A DNA stretch of 57,155 nucleotides from Streptomyces flaveolus (lineage in GTDB: Bacteria > Actinomycetota > Actinomycetes > Streptomycetales > Streptomycetaceae), in contig NZ_JNWV01000057.1 of assembly GCF_000716535.1 (NCBI RefSeq), forward strand, positions 1-57,155, given 5' to 3'. The stretch's first letter is position 1. Each line of letters opens with the position of its first letter. Positions 33,120-41,073 of this stretch are shown here, in pieces. The notes beneath the pieces were generated by a model. It worked only from the letters and a program-made list of their open reading frames with translations, had not been told where the DNA came from and did not search any database. Made by a program: the position numbers and the translations under genes.

Positions 33120-34166
33120 GTGGAACGCGTCGTCCAATTCACCGGCCCCCGCCAGGTGGAGGTAACCGAGCAGGCCGGGGCCGATCTGCCCCCCGGGCAC
33201 CTGCGGGTCCGCACCCGCTACTCGGGCATCTCGGCCGGCACCGAACTCACCGCCTACCGCGGGACCAACCCGTACCTGACGCGCACCTGGGACCCCGAGG
33301 CCCGGCTGTTCCGCGACGGCGCGGCCGGCATCCAGTACCCCGTGGCCGGCTGGGGCTACTCCGAGGTCGGGGAGGTCGTCGAGGTCGCCCCCGACCTGAC
33401 CGGGACCCCGGGCCTGCCGGCCGTCGGCGACCTGGTCTGGGGCATCTGGGGCCACCGCAGCGAGGGAATCGTCCCCGCGGAACGCATGATCGGCCACACC
33501 CTGCCCGCCGGCCTCGAGCCGCTGGCCGGCGCCTTCGCCCGGGTCGGCGCCATCGCCTACAACGCCGTCCTGGCCGGTGACATCCACCTCGGCGAGGACG
33601 TCGCCGTCTTCGGCCAGGGCGTCATCGGACTGCTCACCACCCGCCTCGCCCAGCTGAGCGGCGCCCGCGTCACCGCCGTCGACGCCCTCGACGGCCGTCT
33701 GAAGACCGCAGAGCGCTACGGAGCCCGGCACACCCTCAACGCCCGCACCGACGAGGTCGCCGAACGCATCCGGGAAGCCACCGGCGGCCTCGGCGCCGAC
33801 CTCGCCATCGAGATCAGCGGCGCCTACCCCGCCCTGCACACCGCGCTGCGCTCGGTCGCCGTCGGCGGCCGGGTGGTGGCCTCCGGCTTCTACCAGGGCG
33901 ACGGCATCGGCCTGCGTCTCGGCGACGAGTTCCACCACAACCGCGTGCAGCTCATCTGCTCCCAGATCGGGGGCGTCCCGCCGCAGCTGTCCCACCGCTG
34001 GACCGTGGAGCGCCTCCAGCAGACCTTCCTGCGGCTGGTCGCCGAGGGCCAGGTGGACGTCACCTCCCTGGTCAGCCACGTCGTCCCGGTCGCCGACGCC
34101 GCCGACGCCTACGTGCTGCTCGACGAGCGCCCCGCCGAGGCGCTGCAGGTCGTGCTGGAATTCTGA
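33120..34166 (+). CDS. Zinc-type MDR dehydrogenase (sorbitol/L-threonine dehydrogenase-like)
   Basis: GTG 33120 behind GGAG gives 348 residues. It is an MDR-fold protein: catalytic domain with LRVRTRYSGISAGTELTAYR and VAGWGYSEVGEVVEVAP, then the nucleotide-binding segment HLGEDVAVFGQGVIGLLTTR with GxGxxG (about 160-165), and LGADLAIEISGAYPALHTAL. The subgroup resembles bacteriochlorophyllide-a/sugar-alcohol dehydrogenases with few or no structural-zinc cysteines. It heads a four-gene operon with a sugar-isomerase-like protein and two glycosidases, so oxidation of a sugar or glycoside hydroxyl is the likely role (inference). Confidence 0.82.
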   Translation: MERVVQFTGPRQVEVTEQAGADLPPGHLRVRTRYSGISAGTELTAYRGTNPYLTRTWDPEARLFRDGAAGIQYPVAGWGYSEVGEVVEVAPDLTGTPGLPAVGDLVWGIWGHRSEGIVPAERMIGHTLPAGLEPLAGAFARVGAIAYNAVLAGDIHLGEDVAVFGQGVIGLLTTRLAQLSGARVTAVDALDGRLKTAERYGARHTLNARTDEVAERIREATGGLGADLAIEISGAYPALHTALRSVAVGGRVVASGFYQGDGIGLRLGDEFHHNRVQLICSQIGGVPPQLSHRWTVERLQQTFLRLVAEGQVDVTSLVSHVVPVADAADAYVLLDERPAEALQVVLEF

Positions 34167-34185
34167 ACGTCTCGAAAGGCCCCTC

Positions 34186-34986
34186 ATGCTCAAGACCGCG
34201 GCGCAGGAACAACTCCTGCCCGGAGACACCCTGCAGGCCAAGTGGGAGTTCGCCCAGGAGGCGGGCTACGACGCCATCGAACTGCGCGGCAAGGGCGACT
34301 TCCACTTCGCCTCCCGCCTCGACGAACTGAAGCAGGCCCGCAAGGACGGCGTGGTCATGCCCACCGTGTGCGTCGACATGCTGCACTTCCTCGGCGCCTT
34401 CGACGCGGACCTGCGCCGCGACGCCATCGACCAGATGAAGTCCCAGCTCACGGTGATCGCGGAGATCGGCGGCCTGGGCGCCCAGACCCCGGCCTCGTAC
34501 GGCATGTTCTCCCGCCGCCTGCCGCCCTTCGAACCGCCGCGCAGCGAGGAGGAGGACCGCGAGGTCCTGCTGAGCGGCCTGACCGAACTCGGCGAGCACG
34601 CCCGCAAGGAGGGCGTGACCCTCTTCCTGGAGCCGCTGAACCGGTACGAGGACCACATGGTCAACCGGCTGGAACAGGCCGCCGACCTGATCCGAGCCAC
34701 CGGCCTGGACTCCGTCAGGATCGGCATCGACAGCTACCACATGAACATCGAGGAGAGCGACCCCGCGGCCGCGATCCTCGCGCACGCCGACGTCATCGGC
34801 CACGCCCAGGTCTCCGACTCCAACCGCTTCCAGCCCGGAGCCGGCCACCTCGACTGGCCCGCCTGGCTCGGCGCCCTGCACACCATCGGGTACGACGGTC
34901 ACCTCGCCCTCGAATGCCGGCTCACCGGCGACCCCGCCGAAGCCGTCCGCTCCGTCCCCGGGTTCCTCAAGAGGTCCGGCGCGTGA
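34186..34986 (+). CDS. Sugar phosphate isomerase/epimerase-like TIM-barrel protein
   Basis: A 266-residue AP-endonuclease-2/xylose-isomerase-fold protein from ATG 34186. The four usual metal-binding positions are visible: Glu149 (TLFLEPLNRYEDH), Asp182 with His185 (IGIDSYHMNIEE), His206 (VIGHAQVSDSNR) and Glu243 (LALECRLTG). Family members interconvert ketoses at C3 (epimerases), isomerise hydroxypyruvate, or hydrate or eliminate 3-keto sugars. A role on an oxidised sugar from the preceding dehydrogenase fits. It overlaps the next gene by four bases. Confidence 0.86.
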   Translation: MLKTAAQEQLLPGDTLQAKWEFAQEAGYDAIELRGKGDFHFASRLDELKQARKDGVVMPTVCVDMLHFLGAFDADLRRDAIDQMKSQLTVIAEIGGLGAQTPASYGMFSRRLPPFEPPRSEEEDREVLLSGLTELGEHARKEGVTLFLEPLNRYEDHMVNRLEQAADLIRATGLDSVRIGIDSYHMNIEESDPAAAILAHADVIGHAQVSDSNRFQPGAGHLDWPAWLGALHTIGYDGHLALECRLTGDPAEAVRSVPGFLKRSGA

Positions 34987-36338
34987 AGTCCCTCCTGGAC
35001 CGGCCCGCGCCCACCGCGACCGCAGACCTGACCCTGCGGCGCGGTGCGGCGCGGGTCCTCATCGACAACTGGACCGGCGCCTCGACCGTTCCGTCCCGCA
35101 CCCTCTATCCGCACCAGTGGAGCTGGGACTCCGCCTTCATCGCCATCGGGCTGCGCCACCTCTCGGTCCGCCGCGCCCAGCAGGAGCTGGAGTCGCTGCT
35201 GTCCGCCCAGTGGGCCGACGGACGCATACCCCATATCGTCTTCAACCCGGCCGTACCGGACGACGCCTACTTCCCGAGCCCCGACTTCTGGCGCTCCTCC
35301 ACCGCCGGCCGGGCGGCGGGCGCGCCGGCGTCACCCGAGACGTCCGGCATCGTCCAGCCACCGGTGCACGCCCTGGCGGCCTGGCTCGTGCACCGCGCCG
35401 ACCCCGCGGAATCCCGCCGACGCGGCTTCCTCACCCGGGTCCGCCCACGCCTCGCCGCCTGGCACGACTACCTCCTGGGCCACCGTGACCTCGGCGGCGG
35501 CGGACTGGCCGCCGTGGTCCACCCCTGGGAACCGGGCATGGACAACAGCCCCTGCTGGGACCGGGCGCTACGACGCGTGGAACCGGCCGCTCCCGACGCC
35601 TTCCGCCGCGCAGACCTGAACCACGGTCACCCCGCCGACAGACCCACCGACCTGGACTACGGCCGCTACGTCAGCCTGGTGACCGACTACCGTGACGCCG
35701 GCTACGACGACCGTGCCGCGCGGCACCCCTTCGCGGTGGAAGACCCGTGCTTCAACGCCCTGCTGATCGTCAGCGAACGGGCTCTGGCGGCCATGGCACG
35801 GGAGACCGGCGCCGACGCGTCGGTGCACATCGCCCGCGCCGACGCGCTCACCCGGCACCTGGTGACCCGGCTGTGGGACGACCGCGCGGGCCTGTTCCGC
35901 GTCCGCGACCTGGCCACCGACACCCTGGTCGGGGAGGACTCCGTCACCGGCCTGGTGCCGCTGCTCGCCCCCCACCTGCCCCAGCGCGTCGTCAGCCGTC
36001 TCGTCGAGACGCTCACCGGCCCGCGCTTCGGCGCACCGGCCACGCGCCTGGTCCCGAGCTACGACCTGACCGGCCACGCCTTCGACGCCCAGCGCTACTG
36101 GCGCGGCCCCGCCTGGTTCAACACCGCCTGGCTGGTCCACCGCGGTCTGCGCACGCACGGCCGGGACCAGGACGCCGAACGGCTGCGGCGGGGATTCCTC
36201 CGCGAGGCGGGACGGTCCGACTTCGCCGAGTACGTCGACCCGACCACCGGTGCGGCCCGGGGCGCCCGGCACTTCTCGTGGACCGCCGCGCTCACGCTCG
36301 ACCTGCTGTGTGCCGACCCCAAGGAGCCCACGCCATGA
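34983..36338 (+). CDS. GH63/MGH1-like alpha-glycosidase
   Basis: GTG 34983 overlaps the previous stop; 451 residues. It is an (alpha/alpha)6-barrel glycosidase: LYPHQWSWDSAFIAIGLRHL, GIVQPPVHALAAWL, VVHPWEPGMDNSPCWDRA, FAVEDPCFNALL and QRYWRGPAWFNTAWLVHRG are GH63 signatures. By position, Asp187 (GMDNSP) and Glu416 (DFAEYVDP) match the acid and base of mannosylglycerate/glucosylglycerate hydrolases, which it equals in size. No signal peptide, so it acts on imported sugar. The substrate is probably a small alpha-glucoside or alpha-mannoside. An ATGA overlap links it to the next gene. Confidence 0.86.
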   Translation: MKSLLDRPAPTATADLTLRRGAARVLIDNWTGASTVPSRTLYPHQWSWDSAFIAIGLRHLSVRRAQQELESLLSAQWADGRIPHIVFNPAVPDDAYFPSPDFWRSSTAGRAAGAPASPETSGIVQPPVHALAAWLVHRADPAESRRRGFLTRVRPRLAAWHDYLLGHRDLGGGGLAAVVHPWEPGMDNSPCWDRALRRVEPAAPDAFRRADLNHGHPADRPTDLDYGRYVSLVTDYRDAGYDDRAARHPFAVEDPCFNALLIVSERALAAMARETGADASVHIARADALTRHLVTRLWDDRAGLFRVRDLATDTLVGEDSVTGLVPLLAPHLPQRVVSRLVETLTGPRFGAPATRLVPSYDLTGHAFDAQRYWRGPAWFNTAWLVHRGLRTHGRDQDAERLRRGFLREAGRSDFAEYVDPTTGAARGARHFSWTAALTLDLLCADPKEPTP

Positions 36339-38239
36339 CCTCGGCCGACACCCTCGTCCAGCTCGTGCGGGACGCCACCTTCGCGCGTGTCGACGCCGCC
36401 GGGGGCATCCACGGCACCCACGGCACCGCACCCGACGGACTGTTCCTGCGCGACGGCCGCCACCTCAGCCGCTGGCACCTGACCGTCGACGGCACCGAAC
36501 CCGTCGCCCTGGTGCCCGCCGACACCGCGACGGACGACACGGCCGTCTGCGTGCTGACCCCGCAAGGGACCCGGGACAACCCGCCCGCCTACACCGTCTT
36601 CCGTGAACAGACCGTCAGTGCGGGCGAGTTGACCGAGCACCTGCGCCTGGTCAGCAATCGTCCCGAGCCGGTCACCGCCCGCGTGGAGATCACCGCCGAC
36701 GCCGACTTCGCCGACCTGTTCGAACTGCGCGCCGACGACCGGCACTACGCCAAGCCCGGCGTCCGCCGCGAGACCCACCACACCGACGACGGACTGGTCT
36801 TCGACTACCGACGCGCCGACTGGCACTCCCGGACCACCGTCGTCAGCGACCCTGCCCCCGCCGGTCACGACGCCGTCCCGGACCTGCCCACCGCCCGTAC
36901 GCTGCGGTGGGACCTGCCGCTCGCCGCGCACGGCGAGGCCGAACTCCGGGTCACCGTCCGCGCCCTGCCGCACGGACTGCCGTCCGGGGCTCCCGCCGTG
37001 GCACGGCCGAGCCGGCGGACGACGGCGCCGGCCGACGACCTGGCCCGTACCTGCGAACGCGGCCTGGCCGACGTGGACCTGCTGACCATCGCGGTCACCG
37101 GCCTGGACGGCGAGGAGGTCGCCGTCCCCGCCGCCGGCATCCCCTGGTTCCTCACCCTGTTCGGCCGTGACTCACTGCTGACGTCGTACTTCCTGCTGCC
37201 CGACCGGCCCGGGACGGCAGCCGCCACCCTGAGCGCCCTCGCGGCGACCCAGGGCCGTCACCACGACCCCGTGAGCGGCGAACAGCCCGGACGCATCGTC
37301 CACGAGACCCGCCACGGCGAACTCGCGCACTTCCGGCAGGTCCCCTACGGCCGCTACTACGGCGCCGTCGACGCCACACCGCTCTTCCTCGTCCTGCTCC
37401 ACGCCCACTACGAGACGACCGGCGACCCGGCCCTCGCCGTACGCCTGGAGCGGCACGCCCGGCGAGCCGTCGACTGGATGTTCACCGACGGCGGCCTGGA
37501 CGAGCACGGGTACCTCGTCTACCAGCCCGATCCGAACGGTCTGGTCAACCAGAACTGGAAGGACTCGGCGGGTGCCGTCTGCTTCGCCGACGGCACGCAG
37601 GCCGAGGGGCCCATCGCCGTCTCGGAGGCCCAGGGTTACGCCTACGACGCCCTGGTCCGCACCGCGGAACTGGCCGCCGTGGTCTGGCAGGACCCGTCCT
37701 ACGCCCGCCGCCTGCGCGAGGCCGCCGAGGGGCTGCGCACCCGTTTCGCCAGCGACTTCTGGATGCCGGACGCCGACTTCCCCGCGCTGGCCCTGGACGG
37801 CCGGGGGCGCCAGGTCGACGCCCTCGCCTCCGACGCCGGCCACCTCCTGTGGTCGGGGATCCTCGACCCGGCACGGGCCAGCCGGGTCGGGCAGCGGCTG
37901 CTGGAGCCGGACTTCTTCTCCGGCTGGGCGATCCGCACGCTCGCCGCGGGCCAGAAGCCGTACCATCCGCTGTCGTACCACCGCGGCAGCGCCTGGCCGC
38001 ACGACAACGCGGTCATCGTGCTGGGCCTCGCCCGGTACGGCCTCGCCGACCACGTCCGCACGGTCGTGGACGGCCTGGTGGCGGCGGCCTCCCCCTACGG
38101 GTACCGCCTGCCCGAGGTGCTGGCCGGCTACGACCGTACGGCGACGGCCCGGCCGGTGCCCTACCCCCACTCGTGTTCCCCGCAGGCCTGGGCGGCGGCG
38201 GCCCCGCTCGCCCTGCGAACGGCGCTGAGGATGGTGTGA
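36335..38239 (+). CDS. Amylo-alpha-1,6-glucosidase / glycogen-debranching-like protein
   Basis: A 634-residue cytoplasmic protein starting at the ATGA overlap. The N-terminal beta domain (residues 1-210: HGTHGTAPDGLFLRDGRHLS, RWHLTVDGTEPVALV) matches the GDE N-terminal bis domain. The C-terminal (alpha/alpha)6 barrel includes GIPWFLTLFGRDSLLTSYFL, LAHFRQVPYGRYYGAVDATP, NQNWKDSAGAVCFADG and YHRGSAWPHDNAVIVLGLAR. Relatives remove alpha-1,6-linked glucose or act on other oligosaccharides. As the fourth gene of the operon it is a second glycosidase acting on the same imported material. Confidence 0.86.
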   Translation: MTSADTLVQLVRDATFARVDAAGGIHGTHGTAPDGLFLRDGRHLSRWHLTVDGTEPVALVPADTATDDTAVCVLTPQGTRDNPPAYTVFREQTVSAGELTEHLRLVSNRPEPVTARVEITADADFADLFELRADDRHYAKPGVRRETHHTDDGLVFDYRRADWHSRTTVVSDPAPAGHDAVPDLPTARTLRWDLPLAAHGEAELRVTVRALPHGLPSGAPAVARPSRRTTAPADDLARTCERGLADVDLLTIAVTGLDGEEVAVPAAGIPWFLTLFGRDSLLTSYFLLPDRPGTAAATLSALAATQGRHHDPVSGEQPGRIVHETRHGELAHFRQVPYGRYYGAVDATPLFLVLLHAHYETTGDPALAVRLERHARRAVDWMFTDGGLDEHGYLVYQPDPNGLVNQNWKDSAGAVCFADGTQAEGPIAVSEAQGYAYDALVRTAELAAVVWQDPSYARRLREAAEGLRTRFASDFWMPDADFPALALDGRGRQVDALASDAGHLLWSGILDPARASRVGQRLLEPDFFSGWAIRTLAAGQKPYHPLSYHRGSAWPHDNAVIVLGLARYGLADHVRTVVDGLVAAASPYGYRLPEVLAGYDRTATARPVPYPHSCSPQAWAAAAPLALRTALRMV

Positions 38240-38277
38240 AGCATGCGCGGGGATCGCGCCACCCGGCTGACGGGGGA

Positions 38278-38546
38278 TCAGGCGGGCGCTATGCGCTCCA
38301 GCACCTTGGCGGCCGCGGCGATGTCACAGCCCTCCAGACGCGAGAACACATGGCGGCGCACGCTCGCGAGATTGGTGGGCCAGGCCTGCTTCAGCTGCGT
38401 CCACCCGGCGCTGGTGAGAACGGCCAGCCAGGCCCTCCCGTCGTCGGGTGACTTCTCAGGGGTAGGTAGGTGATGACCCTGCCCAGAGCCCGCAGGAAGG
38501 CCTCCTCGTCGCGGTTCAAGGGCTTGATGGTCGTCGCGTCTGCCAT
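38278..38546 (-). pseudogene. MarR regulator with its DNA-binding domain deleted
   Basis: ATG 38546 begins MADATTIKPLNRDEEAFLRA-LGRVITYLP, the standard N terminus of a streptomycete MarR subgroup. At about 38460 the frame breaks; another frame resumes DDGRAWLAVLTSAGWTQLKQ and runs through ASVRRHVFSRLEGCD to the stop. The whole winged helix (about 60 codons) is missing and the join is out of frame, so the protein is destroyed. It is divergent from nothing now; the SDR gene next door was probably its target. Confidence 0.75.
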
Positions 38547-38584
38547 GGCCACAGTGTAGACAGGCGTCCGGTGGCCGCCCCGGG

Positions 38585-39298
38585 TCAGTGACCGGCGCTC
38601 TGACCGCCGTCGACGTGCAGGATCTCGCCGGTGACGAAGGGGGCGTTCTCCAGATAGAGAACCGCGTCGACGACGTCCTGGACCTCACCCATCCGGCCGA
38701 CCGGATGCAGCGCCCCCAGGGTGTCGTGGTACTCCTGCGGATGCATGGGCGTCCTGATGACGCCGAGTGCGACCGCGTTGCTGCGGATCCCCCGGTCCGC
38801 GTACTCGATGGCGAGGGCCTTGGTGGCGGACTGCAGGCCGCCCTTGGTCAGTGAGGCCAGCACCGAGGGAGTCGCGGAACTGGCGTGATCGACGAGGCTG
38901 GTGGTGATCTGGACGATGTGGCCGCCACCCTGCCGGAGCATCTGCTCGACGGCCAACTGGGAGATACGGAAGAACCCGGCCACGTTGATGCCCGTGACCG
39001 TGTCGTAGTCGGCCTGCGTGTACTCGTGGAACGGCTTGGAGACGAAGACGCCGGCGTTGTTGACCAAGGTGTCGATGCGGCCGAACCGCTCCAGCCCGGC
39101 CGAGATGACACGCTCGGCGGTGGCGGGGTCCGCGATGTCTCCCCGCACGGCGACGACGTCGGGATCCTCCGAGGGCGCGATGCCGCGGGAGGTGGCGACG
39201 ACTGCGTGGCCGAGCTTGCGGTAGCCCTCGACCAGGGCGGCACCGATGCCCTGGGACGCACCGGTGATGACGGCGACCCTCTGATCCGGTTTGCTCAT
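38585..39298 (-). CDS. SDR family oxidoreductase lacking the catalytic Tyr
   Basis: A 237-residue Rossmann-fold protein from ATG 39298 (GGAG upstream). The cofactor motif AVITGASQGIGAALVEGYRK and the NNAG motif (TLVNNAGVFVSKPFHEY) are present. The active-site region reads TTSLVDHASSATPSVLASLT-KGG, so the Lys is kept but Ala stands at the YxxxK Tyr position. This replacement is typical of its own streptomycete subfamily rather than a random lesion. The end ENAPFVTGEILHVDGGQSAGH is usual for SDRs. Substrate unknown. Confidence 0.85.
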   Translation of the reverse strand: MSKPDQRVAVITGASQGIGAALVEGYRKLGHAVVATSRGIAPSEDPDVVAVRGDIADPATAERVISAGLERFGRIDTLVNNAGVFVSKPFHEYTQADYDTVTGINVAGFFRISQLAVEQMLRQGGGHIVQITTSLVDHASSATPSVLASLTKGGLQSATKALAIEYADRGIRSNAVALGVIRTPMHPQEYHDTLGALHPVGRMGEVQDVVDAVLYLENAPFVTGEILHVDGGQSAGH

Positions 39299-39573
39299 GG
39301 CGATACTCCAGAGTGATCTTCGCTGGTCGAGCGACTCCCCAATGGTGGCGCGTCTCCGGTGGGGCGGCATGTCGGGACGGACGGTCCGCCCGGGCAACGG
39401 ACCGGCCGGGACGCAGCGCGCTCGGGGCCGCCGGGACACGTACGGACACGTGCGGACACCTTTCCCCGTGTCACGTGTCTCGGCGCGACGGCGGCCCTTC
39501 TGCGAGGCTCAGGTTCTCAACTGGGAGGAAACCGGTCCTGGATTCTGCCGGGCGGCGGGCGCAGCCTGTCCGC
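39299..39573. other. Divergent promoter region between SDR and MFS genes
   Basis: There is no gene. It contains a short repeated ACGGACACGTGCGGACAC-like stretch near 39437-39460, a candidate regulatory element. No clear -10/-35 pair stands out by eye. Confidence 0.35.
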
Positions 39574-40884
39574 ATGGGAAGCAGGCGGAACATCGTGCCG
39601 GTGGCTCCTGGCGGCGAGGGGCGGACGGTCACCGAGTCCTCGTCGGCCCGGGACCCGGCCCGGGGAGGCCCGCGGAGTTCGCCGTGGGCACACGTCCTCC
39701 GGGCCGCCGCCGCGCTCGCGGCCGGGATGGGCGTCGGCCGCTTCGTCTACACCCCCATCCTCCCGCTGATGCAGGCGCAGGCCGGACTGTCGGCCGGAGC
39801 GGGAGCGAACCTGGCGACCGCGAACTACGGGGGATACCTGGCCGGCGCGCTCGCCGGCATCTGCGCCCCGCGGCTGGTGCGTTCCCGGCTCGTGCTGCGC
39901 GGCTGTCTGCTCGCGCTGGTGGCCACCCTGGCGGGGATGCCGCTGACCCGCAGCGGCGTCATCTGGCTGCTGCTCCGTCTCGGTGCGGGCTTCTTCAGCG
40001 CGATGATCTTCGTGATCGCCGTCAGTTCCCTGCTCAGCCACCTGCGTGAACACCCGGCCCACCTGCCCGGCTGGGCCTTCGGCGGGGTCGGGTCCGGCAT
40101 CGCCCTCTCCGGCCTGCTCGTCCTCGCGCTGCGCACGGTCGGCGACTGGCAGGCCGCGTGGTGGGCCTCCGCCGCGCTCGCCGCGACGCTCACGCTCGCC
40201 GCGTGGGGCCTGCGTCCGGAGGCCGCCGCCCAGCCGGCTCCCGCGACGTCCGCTCCGGGGGCACGCACGAGCGGGCCGCGCACCCACCGCTGGTTCGGCG
40301 CCCTGTTCGTGTCCTACACGCTGGAAGGGGTCGGCTACATCATCGCCGGCACCTTCCTGGTCGCGGCGATCAACCAGACGTCCCCCGGCTGGATCGGCGG
40401 CGGCGCCTGGGTGGTGGTGGGTCTGGCGGCCATCCCCTCCTCCGCCGTGTGGGCCGGACTGGGACGCCGCTGGTCCATGCCGGACCTGCTGCTGGCCGCA
40501 CTCGGTGTCCAGGCCGTGGGCATCGCCCTGCCCGCGCTGGTCGGGGGCGTGGCGCCCGCGCTGATCTCCGCGGTGCTGTTCGGCTCCACCTTCATCGGTG
40601 TGAGCACGCTGGCGCTGGCGGCCGGCGCGCACCTGCGGTTCCCGCGCGCCGTGGCCCTGCTGACGGCCGGGTACTCCGTCGGGCAGCTCCTCGGCCCGCT
40701 GGTGGCGACGCCCCTGCTGCACCACGGCTACCACCAGGCCCTGCTCCTGGCCGCCGCCGTCGTGCTGGCCGCGGCGCTGACCGCGTTCGTGCTCCGCATC
40801 GGGTTCCCGCACACCCTGCCGGCGCCGGACGCCGTGCCCAGCGCGGAGACCGGGGCGACCGCCGAGACCCCGACGGGCCGGTGA
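39574..40884 (+). CDS. MFS transporter of the YbfB/YjiJ family
   Basis: ATG 39574 (GTG codons at 39592 and 39598 are alternatives; none has a strong ribosome-binding site) gives 436 residues. A 40-residue hydrophilic leader precedes 12 helices. The family's first-helix signature is LAAGMGVGRFVYTPILPLMQ, followed by LATANYGGYLAGALAGI and, in the second half, SYTLEGVGYIIAGTFLVAAI and AAGAHLRFPRAVALLTAGYS. YbfB/YjiJ proteins are major-facilitator uptake or export carriers of undefined substrate. It is convergent with the aminotransferase gene. Confidence 0.85.
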   Translation: MGSRRNIVPVAPGGEGRTVTESSSARDPARGGPRSSPWAHVLRAAAALAAGMGVGRFVYTPILPLMQAQAGLSAGAGANLATANYGGYLAGALAGICAPRLVRSRLVLRGCLLALVATLAGMPLTRSGVIWLLLRLGAGFFSAMIFVIAVSSLLSHLREHPAHLPGWAFGGVGSGIALSGLLVLALRTVGDWQAAWWASAALAATLTLAAWGLRPEAAAQPAPATSAPGARTSGPRTHRWFGALFVSYTLEGVGYIIAGTFLVAAINQTSPGWIGGGAWVVVGLAAIPSSAVWAGLGRRWSMPDLLLAALGVQAVGIALPALVGGVAPALISAVLFGSTFIGVSTLALAAGAHLRFPRAVALLTAGYSVGQLLGPLVATPLLHHGYHQALLLAAAVVLAAALTAFVLRIGFPHTLPAPDAVPSAETGATAETPTGR

Positions 40885-40997
40885 CCCGAATCGCCGGTAG
40901 CACGGCAGCGGGCCCGGGAAGACCGTGAACCCACACCCCGGGTCCGCACGTGTACCTGCTGACAGGCCCCCGCCACACCACCCCCTCGTGGCGGGAC

Positions 40998-41040
40998 GGG
41001 GCGGCCGCCCCACGTGGTGCGCACTACGGGCGGCCGCCCC
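40998..41040. terminator. Paired GC palindromes between convergent genes
   Basis: GGGGCGGCCGCCCC (40998-41011) and GGGCGGCCGCCC (41028-41039) are two copies of the same palindrome 30 bp apart. They lie between the convergent MFS and aminotransferase stops and are a candidate two-way terminator. Confidence 0.55.
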
Positions 41041-41073
41041 TCAGGAAGCGGGTGCGCGTGTCCGCCGGCCGTC

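Noticed and set aside
40998..41040. Paired GC palindromes as an attachment site or insertion-sequence end
   Set aside because: No transposase, target duplication or integrase nearby; they sit between convergent stops, so a terminator is simpler.
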